Notes under the pieces: model-generated
What the model saw: only the letters and a program-made list of their open reading frames with translations
Databases searched by the model: none
Told to the model about the DNA's origin: nothing
NCBI RefSeq assembly: GCF_001262715.1
Contig: NZ_CP012328.1
Coordinates: 372,001 to 436,000 of the forward strand
Length of the DNA stretch: 64,000 bases
Direction of reading: 5' to 3'
Origin: Spiroplasma turonicum
GTDB lineage: Bacteria > Bacillota_I > Bacilli_A > Mycoplasmatales > Mycoplasmataceae
Program-made: the position numbers and the translations under genes
Shown: piece after piece, positions 42,598-54,415 of the stretch
Numbering within the stretch: position 1 is the stretch's first letter
How the letters are laid out: each line of letters opens with the position of its first letter

Positions 42598-44049
42598 ATG
42601 AAAAAACTTTTAACTATTTTATCGTCTCTAACAATATCTTCAACTTTAATCACTCCAATTGTTATAAGTTGTGGTACAGAGAATAAAGAAAATAAAGCAA
42701 AATTTAATCTTGATGTAAATTCAATTAGTGGTTCAGCAGGAGAAAGAATTTTTGCAAATATTACAAATTATGATGATTTATCAAAAGATAACTTACCTGA
42801 TACTATTGAATATACTGAAAAAGATTATTTAGAAGTTACAATTGATCATTCAAATAAAAGAATACAATTTGATTTATTAAAATCTACAACTAGTGAAATT
42901 AAAGTTAAAATTTTATCAGTTTTAAAAGAAGAATTAACAGTAACTGTAACAATTGATAAGGAAAAACTAAGTTTAAATAAGGTTGTAAAAGTAAAACAAT
43001 TTATAGCAGGTAATAAACTTGATGATGGCACAATTGATGCAAGCATTGCAGTTGGTTCTGAAGGTTTTAAAATAACAAATAAATCTATTATAGATAGTTT
43101 AAATAATGTAAATCAAGCTAGTATAGATATAAATCAAGTTGATATAGAACAAAAAAATGCAGGAGAAAATGGAATTGGTGCAGCTTATGAAATAAAAGCT
43201 AAAAAAGAAAGTGAGAATTTAACTGGTTCAGTTACAGTAACTTTAAATAAGGGTATTAATGTAAATGATTTTTTTGTAAATAAAGATTTAGGAAATATAT
43301 TTTTATATAAAGGTGCTTATAGTCAATTAGAAAATGTTTTAAAAGATGAAAAAGATAAAACAAGTATAATATCAATGGCTGTAGAAAATTTAGGTGCTGC
43401 TAATAAAGATTTTGAATATTTAAGAGGTAACTTGTTATTTTTTGCAAAAGGAATTACAACCAATGCTCAATTAATGATTGAAGGTGCGACACCATCTAAT
43501 AAAGGAATTGTATTTAATAATATTCCTGATATGAAAATTTTTAAACCATCACAAACTCTAAAACTAAGTTATAACATTGTTGAAGAAATTCGAATGACAT
43601 TATTTGAAGCACTACCGGAATCAAAAATAAAAGTATCAAAAGAATTATATGAAACACAAACATATGAAAAATCATTAGAACTTAAAAAATTAGTATATAG
43701 CAATCTAAGCGAAAGTTTTAAAAAAACAATTTCTGAAGAGCATTTTATAAGTTTCACAAGAATTAAGTATAATGTACAAAAATCAAATAATGAAAAACAA
43801 TTAGTTACTAAAATTGACGTTTTACCTGGATCAAATATTTTTTATGGACACGATGGTGGTTCATTTAATTCTTATATTGTAACTGATAAAAGTTTAGAAG
43901 GGTTCACCAATGGTGGAGATTTGTCTAAATATGAAGAAGGTAAAAAGTTAGCTGAAAAATATTCTCAAGGAATGGGATTTTATAACATGTTTCTTGCAAT
44001 GCAAGGTAACTTTTGTCAAGGTCATGATATTTTTGAAGTAGAAAATTAG
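42598..44049 (+). CDS. Lipoprotein
   Basis: 483 residues. Basic start MKKLLTILSSL, hydrophobic core and lipobox VISC at residue ~25 mark a diacylated surface lipoprotein. Next comes a beta-rich region with LDVNSISGSAGERIFANITN, a type of immunoglobulin-like element often repeated in Spiroplasma surface lipoproteins, then a second similar segment near residue 110, and a larger C-terminal domain with SNIFYGHDGGSFNSYIV. AAGGAGA lies before the ATG. The stop is nine bases from the giant permease gene, so it probably works with that transporter, for example as an outside-facing partner. Confidence 0.88.
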   Translation: MKKLLTILSSLTISSTLITPIVISCGTENKENKAKFNLDVNSISGSAGERIFANITNYDDLSKDNLPDTIEYTEKDYLEVTIDHSNKRIQFDLLKSTTSEIKVKILSVLKEELTVTVTIDKEKLSLNKVVKVKQFIAGNKLDDGTIDASIAVGSEGFKITNKSIIDSLNNVNQASIDINQVDIEQKNAGENGIGAAYEIKAKKESENLTGSVTVTLNKGINVNDFFVNKDLGNIFLYKGAYSQLENVLKDEKDKTSIISMAVENLGAANKDFEYLRGNLLFFAKGITTNAQLMIEGATPSNKGIVFNNIPDMKIFKPSQTLKLSYNIVEEIRMTLFEALPESKIKVSKELYETQTYEKSLELKKLVYSNLSESFKKTISEEHFISFTRIKYNVQKSNNEKQLVTKIDVLPGSNIFYGHDGGSFNSYIVTDKSLEGFTNGGDLSKYEEGKKLAEKYSQGMGFYNMFLAMQGNFCQGHDIFEVEN

Positions 44050-44058
44050 GACTAAATA

Positions 44059-47000
44059 ATGAAAATTCAAAAACCTTTCTTTAAAAACTCTTTCAAAAAC
44101 TTAATAAAAAACAAGATTCAATTAATTGCAATATTGATTCTTGTTTTATTATCTTCATTTATGTTTACTGCAAGCTTTTCATCAACTAGTAGAATAAACA
44201 ACTCTTATAATGATTTTATTTCTGAAAGTAAAAGTAATTTGCACGATTTTACAATAAATTTAGATGGCACAACTTATGAAAATGACTTTGAAAAAGATAG
44301 CTTTAAAAATATAAGTGACACAGGTCAAAGAGATAATTTAATAATTTCATATTTACAAGATAAATTAGAGAATTCAGATGATAGTTTTATATTTGATAGA
44401 GTTGAATCTAGAAATTTTAAATTGTCTGATTCGAAAACAATTAAGGCCATTACTTTGAACCCTTATCAAAAAGTTGATAAGTTTGTTGTTTCAAAGGGAA
44501 TGTCTTTAAATAAATGAAAAGATTATAATAATTCTATCAATGACTATACTAAAAATTGAGTATACATAAGTGAAAACTTTGCAAATAAAAATAATATTAA
44601 AATTAATGATATTGTAAGATTGCAAGAAGATGAATTTGGTTCTTCAGTGCTAGTAGAAAACAGTGAAAAGAAAAAAGTTAATCTTTCAAAGTTTAAGACT
44701 AAAGATATTAATTTATGAAAATCAGATAGTAATTATTCACAACAAAATTGATTCCAAGTGGTTGGTTTTGGTAGTTCAGCAGATTTTTCTTCTCCAATTA
44801 TTAATGAAGAAAAACCTTTACCAGATACTAATAATGAAGGGTTGTTTTATTTAAATCCAGAAAACTTTGGCTATAAATATGCTTTTTATGATTCTATTTA
44901 TAGTTCAAATGAGTTTAATTTTTCAGATCATGAAAATCGCAGAGTATGAGTAACCAATAATGAACTAAAATCTAAAGAAACATTAAAGGCTAATTCAAGT
45001 AGCGACATTGAAGTTAGTTATTCAGGTAAATTTATTTCAAATAAAAATAAAAATACAGATTTAATAAATGATTACTTAACAAATCTTTCAAAAGCAAGTG
45101 ATATCAATTTATATGCTAGTTATTCAAATAAATTGCAAAATATTACTAAGGTAGTTTATTCGTTAGATGATTCAAGTTATAAGTATTATTCAAGAACTGA
45201 TTATGTTAATAAAGCATTGAGTTTTTTTAAATTATTAGGATATATTGTAACTGGTATTACATTACTTATTGCAATAATAATGTTAATAATAATGATTAAA
45301 AATGATTTAAAAAAAGCATTTTCGCAAATAGGTGTTTTAATATCATTAGGTTATAAAAAAACATCTTTAGTCTGAGCTACTAGTTTATATCCAATTTTTA
45401 TATCTTTAATTGGTGGAATACTTGGATATTTTATAGGAACATCAATTCAAGAACTAGTTGTTAATGTTTTCAATAACTTCTTTCAAATTGAAATGCAAAG
45501 TTTTAACTTTTCTTGAGAATCAATATTAGTTAATATTTTTGGGATATTTATTTTTTTAGAAATTATTACTTTAGTAACTTATTTTTATGTATTAAACTCT
45601 TATAAACCATTAGAAATGATTCATTACGAAAACAAGAAAGCAACAAGTAAGTTTAATTTATTTGCAAAAAAAATATTAACAAATAGAAAAAAATTTGACT
45701 CACGTTTTAGGGGTGCTATACTTTCATCATCATTAGTAAGACTGCTCTCAGTATTTTTAGTAATAAGCACTTCATCATTTTTAATAACTTTGGGTACCAT
45801 CATACCTGGAATTTTACAATCAAATTTAGATAAAACTTATAATAATTCTAAATATAATAATCTTGTAGAATACGAGTCTCCTATATACAATAGTCCTAAA
45901 AGTTTTTCAAAAACTTATAATCCAGATTCTACAATTGATAATTTTGATTCTTTAACTTCAGATGAAATAGCTAATATGTATATAAATAATAATATTTCTA
46001 ATAAAGTATTTAAACCTTCAGATGACTTATCTAGTTTAAATGATTTAACTTATAAAAATATAGATATTGATTACTTGAAAAACTTTAATTTAAATATTGA
46101 TGGTATTGGATCAAACGTTTCTCAAGAACAAAAAGACAATTTTACAAAAATTACAATTTTGAATTTATGAAAAGATTTAAAAAACTTTAAATTAGATAAA
46201 TATTGAAAAAAAGAATCTTTACTTAAAGTAATTTTAAGTAATTCATCTTCAGCTGAATCAATTGATGATTTAGAAGCAATTAGACTATTTTACTCTAAAT
46301 ACAAAAACTCTATTGGTTTATCAGATGTATTTGCCAATGAAAAAAGAAAAAATTATTTTTTAGAGTATGATGATCATGTAATTAATACAGATGATAATTT
46401 AAATAAAAATGTTATAACAAATTCTGATTTAAAAGCTTTATCATTACAAGCACCATTGATTCATTTAGATGATAATGGAAAAATCGAAGATGATGATGCA
46501 TTAACTTTTAGTTTATATAATTTTGTAAATCAACCAGATTGAGAGTCACAAAGAATATACATCATTGTAAGTATTTATAATTGATTCCAAGCTTTGTTTT
46601 ATAATAATTTTCAACAAGCTTTCTTACAAGGTATTTATAATAATTCTCCAACTACAATAAAAGAAATTATTTTGCAAAATTATAATAATGATTCAGGTTA
46701 TTATAATATTTCTTTTGGAACAACTCCTTATAATAATGAAACAGATGATTTAGGAGTTTATTTAAATGCCACTTATAAATCTGAGGATTTAAAAATTTAT
46801 GGTGTTGAGAAAAATAATAAAACTCTAAATTTAATAAACTCATCAAAAGAAAACTTAATTAATAATATTTCTGATAGCGAAGATGGAATTTTAATAAATC
46901 AATCATTAGCTAAGAGGTTAAAATTAAGTATTGGAGATAAAATTAATGTAAACCATCTTATCAATTCATTAAGTTACAAAAGTCAAGAAGTTAAGATGGA

Positions 47001-48150
47001 TAGCTGAAATTATGATGACTTAAACGCAAAAGATAGTGAAGGTTTCACAAATACACAAGAAATTTATAATAATTCTTTATTTGATAACAAAGTATCAGAT
47101 TGAAAAAATCAGCAAATTAATGAAAATAATCCACAAAATATTGATGGTTATGTTTATAAATCAAATATTGATTTAAATTCAGAAAGTAGTGTCAGTGCTA
47201 ATTTGATGTCTCAAAAATTAGCTGAAGGTTTAGTCACAAAAAATATTGAACAAGTTAATTTTGAATACACTGTAAAAGGTATAGTTGACAAGTATGGTTC
47301 TAATAAAGCTTGAATAAATAATTCAACTGCTAAAAAAATCACTAAATATGATTTAGCAGAAAAATATTTATTTAATGTTTTTATGAAAGAATGGGAAAAT
47401 CCTAAAAATAATAAAAATTTAACTAGTTTGATTGATTTCATTAAAAATAATAAAACTAAAGAAAATGCCTATGAATTATTTGTAGAATTTACAAATAATT
47501 CAGAAAATTCAAAATATATGGATTTATTCAATAATCAATACCCAATTTTTAATTATAAATCTTCACTTAATGCAGATATTATAGATATTACTAAGGGGGT
47601 TTCAACAACTCAATTATATGGAGATTATTCTATGTTTGGTTTAAATGGGGGATCTACAACTCAAAGAGATTACAACTCATTTTCAACATCTTCTATTAGT
47701 ACACTTGATTCTATAACAGAAGCAAAAAAAGTTATATCTAGAATTAATGATACAATTTTCTTAATCCTTTTATTAATTATTGTTGTATGAACAATATTAA
47801 GTGGTGTAATTATATTATTAACAATTAATTTAGTTATAAATGATAATCGAAAAATTATATCTTCAATGAAAATATTAGGGTATAAAGATCTTTACATTGC
47901 AAGATTATTTATTTTTATCTATGTTCCTGTTGTAATTATTAGCGCATTGTTAGGATTTAGCATTTGTTACATTGCTGTATTTGCGGCACTACCTTTATTA
48001 TATTCTACAATCGTATTACCAATAATATTTCAATGATGATATTTAATTCCAGGTATTTTAGGATCTTGATTATTATATATATTTAGTGTTAATCTAAGTT
48101 GATTCTCACTAAAAAGGTTAAACATGTTACATATTGTATTGGGAGGTTAG
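44059..48150 (+). CDS. Giant FtsX-type ABC permease
   Basis: 1363 residues, intact when TGA is Trp. One membrane helix at residues 19-40 (IQLIAILILVLLSSFMFTAS) is followed by a ~370-residue extracytoplasmic domain. A three-helix FtsX module lies around 400-510, with a cytoplasmic KKAFSQIGVLISLGYKKTSL. A further helix and ~630 extracytoplasmic residues follow, then a last FtsX module with KIISSMKILGYKDLYIARLF. This is the MacB/LolCE-like permease type that moves lipids, lipoproteins or peptides by mechanotransmission rather than through a channel. No ATPase gene is adjacent. Flanking lipoproteins start within 9 and 2 bases. Confidence 0.85.
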
Positions 48151-48151
48151 T

Positions 48152-49186
48152 ATGAAAAAAGTTCTTAAACTATTTACATTAGCTATATTAATGGTTTCAA
48201 CAGGTACCTCTGTTGCTTGTTCTAACAATTCGTATGAAGATAATATAGAAAGACCTGAACCAATACTTCCAATAAGTAAAACTGGTTTTAATGATATTGA
48301 AATTGATGATATTGAAGTTAGTAAGTATGCGTATACATATGATTTATTAGATGTTATAAATAACAAACTACTTAAAGCAAATTATGATCTTGATAGAATA
48401 CAATATGATATTTATAAAAATGATATTGAAATAAATCTAAATGATGATCTTTATCGTAATGGTAATTATAAGTTTATTTTAACTAATAAAGATAATCAAA
48501 ATGATACAATAACTGCAATTATAAAAATAACTAATTCTTTATACTTACAAGATAATTTCCAAGTTACTGATATTGGGGAAGTTTATGATCACAGACCAAG
48601 ATCTATTTTAATGAGTTTATTATTTTATAATATAAGCATGATTAAGTATATTCAAAAAGTTGGTGATGAATTAACAAAAGTTTCTAACTATACTTATAAC
48701 GATAGTTTAGATGGTGTAACTATTCAAATAAATGATAAAAAACCTGAGAGTAAACCAAAAAACTTTTATGGCAAGCTAAATTTGACTTATAAAATTAATC
48801 CTTTTGATGAAAATAATGGATATACAAATATTAAGTTTCCTGCAACTATTGAAAAAGTAATTCAAAATGGTGATGAAACTAAAAAAGTTATAACTGATTT
48901 AGGCAATTTAAGCGATAGTAATGTTTATACTGTAATAATGTATTTAATTTCTACAAATTCTATAGCTTATAATTATTGATCTCTATTATTAAATGATTTT
49001 GATATCGATAATTTTAAAGTAGAACCTAAAGGAAATAACTCATATGTATTAAGACTGTTTACAAAAAAATATAATGAAGATGAAAAACTCCCAGAAAAAC
49101 CATCTGAACAAAATGGTGAGTACAATAATTCTTCACATTACATAAAGGATACTGATGGAATTGAAATAAAATTTACATCTTTATAA
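48152..49186 (+). CDS. Lipoprotein
   Basis: 344 residues. Signal MKKVLKLFTLAILMVS with lipobox SVAC at residue ~24. The mature part is acidic, Asn/Asp-rich and beta-like, without a named domain. GGGAGG sits inside the end of the permease gene, whose stop is one base before this ATG (TAGTATG), so the two are coupled. The cluster ends at the hairpin 49191-49215. Confidence 0.85.
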
Positions 49187-49190
49187 AAAT

Positions 49191-49215
49191 AAACGTTAAT
49201 TAATTAACGTTTTTT
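49191..49215 (+). terminator. Terminator of the surface cluster
   Basis: AAACGTTAATTAATTAACGTTT is a perfect palindrome with further T, four bases after the stop. Confidence 0.88.
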
Positions 49216-49287
49216 ATATGTTTTTATTTAATTAAGTTTCAAATTTATTTATAATCTTATATAATCATTATGTTTATAGGATAAAAA

Positions 49288-49863
49288 ATGGCTAAATCAA
49301 ATAAAGTATTTATTTTAAATAAATATATAACTAATAAAAATATAATTGTTGGTGATTATACTTATTTATATACATTTAATGGAATAAATAACGCTATAGA
49401 ATGACAAAATAAAAATGTACTTTATCATTTTCCAGAAGTTTATGATGATTATTTACATATAGGAAAGTTTTGTGCTATTGCTGATGATGTAAAAATATTT
49501 ATGAATGGAGCAAATCATAGAATTGAATCATTATCAACATTCCCATTTGAAATGTTTGCTGACTTCAAAGTTGATAATATAAAAAGAAATAAAGTTTTCA
49601 AAAACACAATTATTGAAAATGATGTTTGAATTGGAAATGGTGTAACAATATTACCTGGTTTAAAAATTGGAAGTGGTTCTATAATTGGTGCTAAATCAGT
49701 AGTTACAAAAGATGTTGAACCGTATTCAATTGTTGCTGGAAATCCTGCAAAGTTAATTAGATTCAGGTTTGAAAATAGTAAAATAAAGGAATTATTAGAA
49801 TTAAAATGATGAGATAAACCAGTTGAAGAAATTAAAAAACTAATACCATATCTTACAAAATAG
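49288..49863 (+). CDS. CatB/Vat-type hexapeptide-repeat acetyltransferase
   Basis: 191 residues. Left-handed beta-helix acyltransferase of the xenobiotic class. YLHIGKFCAIADDVKIFMNG then ANHRIESLSTFPFEMF matches the streptogramin/chloramphenicol acetyltransferase core, with the catalytic His in GANHR (residue 77). Hexapeptide turns IIENDVWIGNGVTILPGLKI and GSGSIIGAKSVVTKDVEPYS follow, then IVAGNPAKLIRFRF. The family includes VatD and CatB resistance enzymes, but many chromosomal members acetylate other substrates. It may be acquired, since its neighbours are core tRNA-synthetase genes. hisS starts 21 bases later. Confidence 0.9.
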
Positions 49864-49884
49864 AAAAATTAAAGGTGAAATAAA

Positions 49885-51120
49885 ATGACTCAAAAACCAA
49901 GGGGCACTGAAGATATTTATAATGAAAAAGCAAAACAATATTTTGCATTAGAAATGATAATAAGAAACATTGCTGATAATTTCAATTATTCTGAAATTAT
50001 AACACCAACATTTGAACACTCAGAGTTATTTAAAAATAATGTAGGAGAAACAACAGATATTGTAACAAAAGAAATGTATAATTTTTTAGATAAAAAAAAT
50101 AGAGAATTAACTTTAAAACCTGAAGGTACTGTACCAACAGTTAGAGCTGTGATTGAAAATAAGTTATACATTGCTGAAAACTTGCCTTTAAAATTATTTT
50201 ATTTCTCAAGTATGTACAGATATGAAAGACCCCAAAAAGGTCGTATGAGACAGTTTAATCAATTTGGTGTTGAAGTTTTTGGACCAAATAGTCCAGAATT
50301 AGATTCAGAATTAATCTCATTTTGTTATATGATTTTAAATTCAATTGGATTAAATGGTTATTCATTACATATAAATTACATTGTTACAGGCGAAGAAAGA
50401 TTAAAATACATAGAAGATTTAAAAAAATATTTATCTAAAAAGAAACTTTGTGAAGATTGCAACATAAGAATTAATAAAAACCCTTTAAGAGTGATTGATT
50501 GTAAAATAGATCGTAATCAATTCGAAGATATTATTGATATGAAAGACTACATTAGTGACTTTGATAAAAACTTCTATAATTCATTTAAAAGAAATTTAAA
50601 AAATATTGGTATTGATTATATTGAAGATAAAAAACTTGTAAGAGGTTTAGATTATTATACAGGAATAGTTTTTGAAATAGATGATGAAAATGGAGTTGCT
50701 ATTATTGGTGGTGGTAGATATAACACTTTGTTTGAAAAGATGTCTAATATATCGTTACCAGCTTCTGGTTTTGGAATAGGTATTGAAAGATTACTTTTAT
50801 CTTTAGATAAACAAAATATAACATTATATGAAGAATATGAATTAGATGCATTTATAATTGCTTTAACTGATAAAGCCAAGGCTTTTTCAAACATTCTTTT
50901 ATTAATGCTAAGGAATAACAATTTAAAAGTTGATTTTGAATATATGAATAAAAGTTTGAAATCAGGTTTTAAATCTTCTGAAAAATATAATCCTAAAAAT
51001 ATCATTATAGTTGGTGATAATGAGATAGCTGAACAAACTGTTATAGTTAAAAATCAAAAGTCTAAAAAAGAAGAAAAAATTAAAATTGAAAAAATCGTAG
51101 AATATTTAAAAAAGGAGTAA
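49885..51120 (+). CDS. hisS: Histidyl-tRNA synthetase
   Basis: 411 residues, class II synthetase. Motif 1 region PTFEHSELFKNNVGETTD, motif 2 YRYERPQKGRMRQFNQFG, the His-specific LVRGLDYYTGIVFE and motif 3 ASGFGIGIERLLL are present, and a C-terminal anticodon-binding domain closes the protein. AAAGGTGA is the RBS. aspS starts two bases after the stop, the same hisS-aspS order as in Bacillus. Confidence 0.97.
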   Translation: MTQKPRGTEDIYNEKAKQYFALEMIIRNIADNFNYSEIITPTFEHSELFKNNVGETTDIVTKEMYNFLDKKNRELTLKPEGTVPTVRAVIENKLYIAENLPLKLFYFSSMYRYERPQKGRMRQFNQFGVEVFGPNSPELDSELISFCYMILNSIGLNGYSLHINYIVTGEERLKYIEDLKKYLSKKKLCEDCNIRINKNPLRVIDCKIDRNQFEDIIDMKDYISDFDKNFYNSFKRNLKNIGIDYIEDKKLVRGLDYYTGIVFEIDDENGVAIIGGGRYNTLFEKMSNISLPASGFGIGIERLLLSLDKQNITLYEEYELDAFIIALTDKAKAFSNILLLMLRNNNLKVDFEYMNKSLKSGFKSSEKYNPKNIIIVGDNEIAEQTVIVKNQKSKKEEKIKIEKIVEYLKKE

Positions 51121-51122
51121 TC

Positions 51123-52847
51123 ATGAAAAGAACACATACATGTGGAGAACTTAGTATAAAAAATTTAAATGAAAAAGTTACTTTGCAAGGTTGGGTAGCG
51201 AAAGTTAGAAAACTAGGGGCTATGACATTTATTGATTTAAGAGATATTTATGGAATAACTCAATTAGTATTTGATGAAAGTAACGTGATAAAATCAACTA
51301 ATATAAAACCAGAATTTGTTATTGAAATAACTGGTCAAGTTATTGAAAGAAAATCCAAAAACTTTGACATTAGTACTGGAGAAATTGAAATAAAGGTAAC
51401 AAATCTTATAGTGATAAACGAATCTGAATTGACTCCTTTTGAAATAAAAAATGATATTGAGGCTCAAGAAGATACAAGGTTAAGATATCGTTATTTAGAC
51501 TTAAGAAGACCCGAAATGCAAGAAAACTTTATTTTAAGACATAATCTTTATCAATTAATAAGAAAATACTTCTCTGAAAATAAATTTTTTGAAATCGAAA
51601 CTCCAATATTTGGTAAATCAACACCAGAAGGAGCACGTGACTTTTTAGTTCCTTCAAGGCTAAACAAAGGTAAATTTTATGCTTTGCCACAATCACCACA
51701 GTTGTATAAACAATTATTTATGATATCTGGTTTTGATAGATATTTTCAAATTGTCAAATGTTTTAGAGATGAAGATTTAAGAATTGATAGACAATTAGAG
51801 TTTACACAATTAGATATGGAAATGTCTTTTGCTGATTCAAATGATGTGATGGAAACTATTGAAAACTTATTAAAAAACATTATGTTAAATATTAAAGGTA
51901 TTGAATTTAAAGAAAACTTTATTAAAATGGATTATTCTGAAGCAATTGATAAGTATGGAATTGATAAACCTGACTTACGTTTTGAACTCGAAATTAAAAC
52001 GTTAGATAAAGTTTTTGAAACTACATCTATACCATTATTTAAAGATAAATCAAACAAGTCTATTAGATCTATTTGTGTAAATAAAATATTAACTAAAAAA
52101 GATTTAGAACATCTAACTGAAATTGCAAAACAAAACTCAGTTAATATTCTTGCTTTTGCAAAATATGATAACAATGAGTGAACTGGTTCAATAGGTTCTA
52201 AATTAAGCGAAGAAGAAAAAGCAAGTTTAATTAATGAATTCAAAATTAATGAGTCATCAACATTATTGTTTATTATTGATGATTATTATATTGCAAGTAA
52301 GGCACTTGGTGCAATTAGAAACGCTTTAGGAAACTTATTATCACTTATAAAAAAAGATGATTATAAATTTCTTTGAGTTGTAAACTTTCCTTTATTTGAA
52401 TATTCAGATGAAGAAGAGAGATATGTAGCTGCTCATCATCCATTTACTATGCCTTCAGATGAATCAATCGATAACTTTGACACTGATTTTAAAAATGCAA
52501 AAGCAAAAGCTTATGATATTGTTCTAAATGGTTTTGAACTTGGTGGTGGAAGTCAAAGAATAACAAATAGAGAAATTCAAAATAGAATGTTTAAAGCGAT
52601 AGGATTTGATGAAGAAAAAATTAAAACAAACTTTGGTTGATTTGTTGATGCTTACAAATATGGCGCACCGTATCATTCTGGATGTGCTCTTGGATTAGAT
52701 AGATTATGTATGTTACTAAGTAACACTTCTTCAATTAGGGAAGTAATAGCATTTCCTAAAAATTCATCAGGAATAGACCCAATGACAAATGCTCCTGATA
52801 ATGTAAAACTAACTCAATTAGATGAATTACATATAAAAACTAAATAA
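51123..52847 (+). CDS. aspS: Aspartyl-tRNA synthetase
   Basis: 574 residues, the bacterial type with the large GAD insertion domain. N-terminal OB fold ([20 protein letters not shown]), motif 1 through [20 protein letters not shown], motif 2 [37 protein letters not shown] and motif 3 GLDRLCMLL. It charges tRNA-Asp; the window shows no gatCAB, so Asn mischarging cannot be judged here. It ends two bases from a convergent gene with no hairpin between them. Confidence 0.97.
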
Positions 52848-52849
52848 TT

Positions 52850-53548
52850 TTAATAACTTAAATTTTTTAATAGCTTATAAGAATAAAGTGAATATGAATA
52901 ATTAAAATATACCAACTCTAAGGTTGATGACGAAACTTTTAACAATGTTTTTTCATCAACCTTTTTCTTTCTATATAATAATTTTACATACTTAACTATT
53001 TTATCTAATGCTTCATTTACAACTAATATTTCTTTATCGTTTATAACAATATCATCCAATAATAAATTTATATATTCGTCTTCAGGTATTATTTTATTAA
53101 TTTCTTTTTTATAAATATCTAAGAATTTATATAAAGTTTCATTAGTAAGTTTCAAATAATGAATTGCTAAGTTTGATACATCTTCATTTTTCAAATTATT
53201 ATAATAAATACTTAATGTTTCAATAAATTTTGTTCAACCAAGTAAGAATGAATAATCTAAATACATTTTATAAAACTTTGAGTATATTTTAATTGAAGTT
53301 TTTATTTGTTTAGTTTTTTGGTTAATGAAATTGTTATAAGATAAAATTTCTGAAAAAAAATTTATATAGTCATTATAATCATGAGGCATGTTTAATTTAA
53401 AATTAGCATCTGTTTTTTGAAATCTTAATAATCACTTTTTTAAGTTTTTAACTTTTTTATTAATTTCTTTATCCCAAAAAGGTCTAACATTTTTTATGTT
53501 TTCTATATCATTTTTGTTAATTTTAAAAGGTTTTAAATATTGAATCAT
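52850..53548 (-). CDS. Conserved hypothetical helical protein
   Basis: 232 residues, not recognised; soluble and almost entirely alpha-helical with many Lys, Tyr and Leu. TGA Trp codons include one in LLGWTKF. Segments ILVVNEALDKIVKYVKLLYR and TIELVYF-like TLELVYFNYSYSLYSYK end it. ATG 53548 has AAAGAAA upstream on the reverse strand. Its stop is two bases from the aspS stop. It faces away from the similar-sized gene 53608-54336 across a ~60-base divergent promoter region. Confidence 0.72.
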
Positions 53549-53607
53549 TTTAATTTCTTTCTACTGAAATGTTATATATTATTAATATATATTAAAAAGG
53601 ATTAATT

Positions 53608-54336
53608 ATGCTAGGAAAATATAATTTTACAAAAGATCAATACTTAAAGTTTAGTATTTTTTTTGATGAAATATTAGTATCCTTAGATACTTTAATAAAT
53701 ATAATTGATAAAGATTTAAAAATATCAACTGTTTATAGAAAGTCTTTTAATGATGTTTATGAATCTATTAAAAATTTAACTTTTATTGATGATTTTATTG
53801 AGTTAAAAGACAAGTTTATGTTTTTTTACCAAGATATAAATAATGTACTAATAGTTGAAAATAAAAATAGAGTAGTTGATAGGCACCTTGTATTAAAATT
53901 CGTTGAACAAGCAGCTGAGTTAATTAGGGTTTGTGACTTAATTGCAAAATTAAGTTACAATAACACACTTAATAACAATGATGTATTAGATATTGAAGAA
54001 TGTATTGTTACAATATGAAATGAAATTCATAAGCATTTATTTCAAGTGATTCAATATGGACAAAATTATAATAAAGTATTCACTGATAAATCATTTGAAA
54101 ATATTAAATCACTTAAATCAACAAAAAATTTATATGATTGAGAGAATAAAATTGAATTTGTACTAGATGAACTTGAAGAGTATGCTATTATCGATAAAGA
54201 TCTTCATGATATTTTTATTGAAGGCACTAGTGATTATTGATATCTTGTAGCTGAATTAAATAAAATTTTGATTCTAATTCTATTAGTACTTACTTTATTA
54301 AAAAAAAGAAAAGTTTTAAGAAATAAAAAAACTTAA
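53608..54336 (+). CDS. Hypothetical protein with C-terminal membrane anchor
   Basis: 242 residues, family unknown. A helical, acidic body is followed near residues 215-232 by one hydrophobic segment, ILILILLVLTLL, and a basic KKRKVLRNKK end, so it should be tail-anchored with the body in the cytoplasm. It starts behind AAAAGGAT, about 60 bases from the divergent gene 52850-53548. Confidence 0.72.
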
Positions 54337-54415
54337 TAAGTGTATATGCTAAATATGCTTCATAATTGGAGTTTTTTTTGGTATAATAATTTAAATATCT
54401 TTAAGGAGAAATTCT

